Source: Thermococcus henrietii (GTDB lineage: Archaea; Methanobacteriota_B; Thermococci; Thermococcales; Thermococcaceae). Taken from it: 64,000 bases of DNA. The notes beneath the pieces were generated by a model. The model was not told the DNA's origin. It saw nothing but the letters and a program-made list of their open reading frames with translations, and did no database searches. The stretch is from contig NZ_LT900021.1 in assembly GCF_900198835.1 (NCBI RefSeq), forward strand, positions 1,178,001-1,242,000. The letters are read 5' to 3'. This document shows positions 61,908-64,000 of this stretch, one piece after another; within the stretch, counting starts at the first letter, position 1, and each line of letters starts with the position of its first letter. The translations under genes were made by a program, and so were the position numbers.

Positions 61908-62891
61908 GTGAAAAGGTGCCCGATGCTTTTGATTGTGGTTCTCCTGCTCGCCCCTCACGTGGCTGCCCAATCAATAAAATCGGTTGAAGTTTCAGTCTAC
62001 ACAAGCGGTTACGCTAAGGTTACCGAAGTTCTCACCCCTCCAAACTACTCCGTGGCCGTCGAGGTGCCCCTTCTAAGCGAGAACGTTACAGGCCTCTCCG
62101 TTCTGGACGAGAACGGAAAACCGCTCCTCTTTGAGAAGAACGGGAGCGTTCTAACGGTTTACGTCCTCAACTCAACCACCCGGATAACCGTTACCTACTT
62201 CACCGACTCCCTGACTTCAAAGGAGGGAAAGGTCTGGAACCTGACCTACAGCTTCCCGTACCCCGTTACAATCAAGCTCCCGCCCGGTGCCGTTGTTGTT
62301 GATTTGAGCGACGTTCCCCTCACGATAACCTCGAACTCGATAACGATGCCCCCGGGCAACCAGAGCGTCTCCTACATTCTCCCGCCCCCGACGACATCAA
62401 CGACGTCATCCCCCTCGCCCACTCAAACACCCACCACGACCACCACGTCGAGCACGTCATCAACGTCCCCGAGCACGACCTCAAGCACATCCTCACCAGT
62501 AGCAACTCCCTCAACGAGCACCACCCCCAGCGAGCCGAGCACTCCCGCGTCCTCCGGCGGAAGGAACATGCTCCCGATAATCGGCTTCCTGGCGGTCGTG
62601 GGCATTCCCGCGGTTGCATACTGGGCGAGGAACAGGAAACACCCGGGAGGTCTTCCAATCTCAAAGGACGAGCTCAAGGAAAAGCTTGAAGCGATGGGTC
62701 TTACCGACGAGGAAATCAACGCGCTCCTCTACGTCTACGACCAGGGCGGAAAGGCCAAGCAGGCCGACGTCAGGAAGGCACTCGGGATTCCGAAGACGAC
62801 TGCCTGGAGGATGTTCAAGCGCCTCGAGGAGAGGGGCCTCGTGCGTGTCTATAAGAGGGGGAAGGAGAACTGGGTGGAGCTGGTACTTTAA
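61908..62891 (+). CDS. Membrane-anchored one-component wHTH regulator, copy 2
   Basis: 327 residues from GTG 61908, preceded at six bases by GGGGTG; GTG 61899 overlaps that site. Same design as 60033-60866: signal peptide, beta-rich outer domain with VVVDLSDVPL and SITMPPGNQSVSYI, then a Thr/Ser/Pro stalk of about 60 residues absent from copy 1, one membrane helix (MLPIIGFLAVVGIPAVAYWA) and a cytoplasmic wHTH (KAKQADVRKALGIPKTTAWRMFKRLEERGLV) nearly identical to copy 1. The stalk is a likely O-glycosylated spacer. Confidence 0.8.
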   Translation: MKRCPMLLIVVLLLAPHVAAQSIKSVEVSVYTSGYAKVTEVLTPPNYSVAVEVPLLSENVTGLSVLDENGKPLLFEKNGSVLTVYVLNSTTRITVTYFTDSLTSKEGKVWNLTYSFPYPVTIKLPPGAVVVDLSDVPLTITSNSITMPPGNQSVSYILPPPTTSTTSSPSPTQTPTTTTTSSTSSTSPSTTSSTSSPVATPSTSTTPSEPSTPASSGGRNMLPIIGFLAVVGIPAVAYWARNRKHPGGLPISKDELKEKLEAMGLTDEEINALLYVYDQGGKAKQADVRKALGIPKTTAWRMFKRLEERGLVRVYKRGKENWVELVL

Positions 62892-63049
62892 GGTGCCGGC
62901 CTCTCTGGAACCTTTCTGCTTTTATGAAAAGTTGTTGGCCGAGTATAATACCCGCACCATAACTTTTGTCGTTGACCTTCAGAAGCACAATAACCGTCTA
63001 AAGAGTGGATTTGAAGAGTGAAGAGCACAAACAAAAGGAGGGAAAAAGT

Positions 63050-64000
63050 TCACCTAATCCTCGCGCCGAGCTTTACCTCCTTGTCGGGCATCAGTAAAGC
63101 CACGTTCTCGCCGTCATCAGCGGCCAGAAGCATTCCCTGGCTCTCGACACCACGGAGCTTCTTGGGCTCGAGGTTCGCTATGATGACGACGGTCTTGTTG
63201 AGGAGCTCTTCCGGCTTGTAGTACTTCTTAAGGCCAGCCACCAGCTGTCTGACCTCGTCTCCGAGGTCGACCTTCACCACGTAGAGCCTGTCGGCGTTCG
63301 GGTGGTCCTTGACCTCGATTATCTTTCCAACGCGGAGGTCGAGCTTCGCGAAGTCGTCAAAGCTGACGTAGTACATCTTTCCACCCTCCTTTTTCTTCAC
63401 CTTCTCCTTCTTCGAGGCCTTCCCGGGCTTTTCGGACTTGACCTCGAGTTCCTCGCCGTAGACGCTCTTAAGGATTGCGAAAGCTTCCTCCCTGTTCTTG
63501 AAGCGCTCAAGGGCGACCTTCACGACATCGTCGCGCTTGTAGTACTTGTCGAGGAGTACCCTCGCGCTCTCCGGGTTTCCGCGCGCTATGTAGTTGAGGA
63601 TGAAGTAGATGATGTCCTCGTCGGTGACCTTCCTGAACATCGGAGTTGCCTTCCTGACACGGTGGCCCGCTGGAATCTCGGTGAACTCCCAGCGCTTGAG
63701 CTCCTCAAGGTTGAGCAGGTGCCATATCTTCTCGCCGGCATCGGGCAGGAACGGCTCAAGGAGGATTCCTAGGGCCTTAACTATCTGGAGCGAGACGTTC
63801 ACGGTGGTTGCAGTCCTCTCGCGGTCGGTCTTTGCCGTCTTCCAGGGCCTCTGGTGGTCGAAGTAGCGGTTGCCGAATATTGCCAGCTCCATGACGCGCC
63901 TGAGCGCGTCCTTGAAGCGGTACTGGCTTATAAGCTCGCCGACCTCCTCGAAGGCCTTCTGGATTTCTTCGAAAGCCTGTTTGTCCAGCTCGTTGAGCTC
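63050..64000 (-). CDS. metG: Methionyl-tRNA synthetase, C-terminal part
   Basis: About 316 residues in the window, running off the right edge. Visible: the anticodon-binding helical domain (FGNRYFDHQRPWKTAKTDRERTATTVNVSLQIVKALGILLEPFLPDAGEKIWHLL), a Lys-rich linker (KPGKASKKEKVKKKEGGK), and a C-terminal EMAPII/Trbp111-type tRNA-binding OB fold (FAKLDLRVGKIIEVKDHPNADRLYVVKVDLG). The stop is at 63050-63052. The catalytic domain with HIGH and KMSKS lies beyond the window. It charges tRNA-Met, including the initiator tRNA encoded near 14.7 kb. Confidence 0.95.
   Translation of the reverse strand, partial: ELNELDKQAFEEIQKAFEEVGELISQYRFKDALRRVMELAIFGNRYFDHQRPWKTAKTDRERTATTVNVSLQIVKALGILLEPFLPDAGEKIWHLLNLEELKRWEFTEIPAGHRVRKATPMFRKVTDEDIIYFILNYIARGNPESARVLLDKYYKRDDVVKVALERFKNREEAFAILKSVYGEELEVKSEKPGKASKKEKVKKKEGGKMYYVSFDDFAKLDLRVGKIIEVKDHPNADRLYVVKVDLGDEVRQLVAGLKKYYKPEELLNKTVVIIANLEPKKLRGVESQGMLLAADDGENVALLMPDKEVKLGARIR

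Noticed and set aside
62892-63049. A small gene between the module and metG
   Set aside because: No frame with a ribosome site and sensible composition; the 158-base spacer shows nothing I can support.

Overview
The window is a gene-dense stretch of a hyperthermophilic euryarchaeon, almost certainly a Thermococcus (Thermococcales). Grounds: archaeal ArgRS, ProRS, aRF1, S15 and S3Ae; a cytosolic NAD(P)-linked [NiFe] hydrogenase operon; membrane LonB; archaeal SAM synthetase; the archaeal phosphomevalonate dehydratase pair; TTTAWA-type TATA boxes; G-rich GGTG/GGAGG ribosome binding sites; and archaeal C/D and H/ACA guide RNAs. Most of it has high-GC codon use. One block, about 5.2-10.06 kb, is strongly AT-rich.

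Layout. 0-5.2 kb: end of a membrane-protein gene, LplB, argS, an intact RelBE-type toxin-antitoxin pair behind a palindrome cluster, aRF1, a BofA-like protein and a HEAT-like protein. 5.2-10.06 kb: low-GC island with a radical SAM/SPASM-like enzyme and two large GT-C glycosyltransferases. 10.0-11.2 kb: two tiny class III signal-peptide pilins and a divergent HTH protein. 11.1-14.7 kb: site-2 protease, a second RelB with a frameshifted RelE, and phosphomevalonate dehydratase. 14.7-20.1 kb: initiator tRNA-Met, S15, GAN (RecJ-like), Pcc1, S3Ae, an archaeal ATPase and TrmTS. 20.1-28.2 kb: a C/D sRNA, DUF92 protein, Lrp, MazG, ArsR, JAMM protease, RidA, a second C/D sRNA, DUF2666 protein, LonB and SufC-SufB/D. 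28.2-35.1 kb: two small paralogous membrane proteins, a hydrogenase maturation protease, a lipoprotein, VapBC and the hydrogenase operon (transcribed beta-gamma-delta-alpha). 35.2-40.1 kb: beta-propeller protein, ABC-2 exporter, a 57-residue membrane protein and a tandemly duplicated BtuF-like binding protein. 40.1-49.7 kb: CBS-HTH regulator, an H/ACA RNA, EamA transporter, a third C/D sRNA, DUF2226 protein, RCK-DHH phosphoesterase, PRC barrel, RibK, endonuclease V, translin, a second H/ACA RNA and metK. 49.8-58.8 kb: phosphoesterase, aminotransferase, carbamoyltransferase, proS, hydroxyacid dehydrogenase, M42 peptidase, two TauE-like transporters and a small protein. 58.8-62.9 kb: a twice-repeated two-gene module, exported helical protein plus membrane-anchored winged-HTH protein. 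63.05 kb to the end: C-terminal part of MetRS.

The most interesting material is of two kinds. First, five small RNA genes read directly from sequence: three C/D box sRNAs (20112-20170, 23138-23190 overlapping a stop codon, 41895-41957) and two double-hairpin H/ACA RNAs (40743-40905, 47922-48072). Second, the 58.8-62.9 kb module, whose two copies share the promoter element GTTCCACCGC-nn-CCCTAA. It looks like a membrane-to-DNA signalling system in which the anchored wHTH protein may read an envelope state and control its own secreted partner. Other points of note are a RelE toxin broken by one missing A, an AT-rich codon patch inside lonB at what I recall as the Lon intein site, leader hairpins that can mask ribosome binding sites, and a palindromic operator before the CBS-HTH gene.
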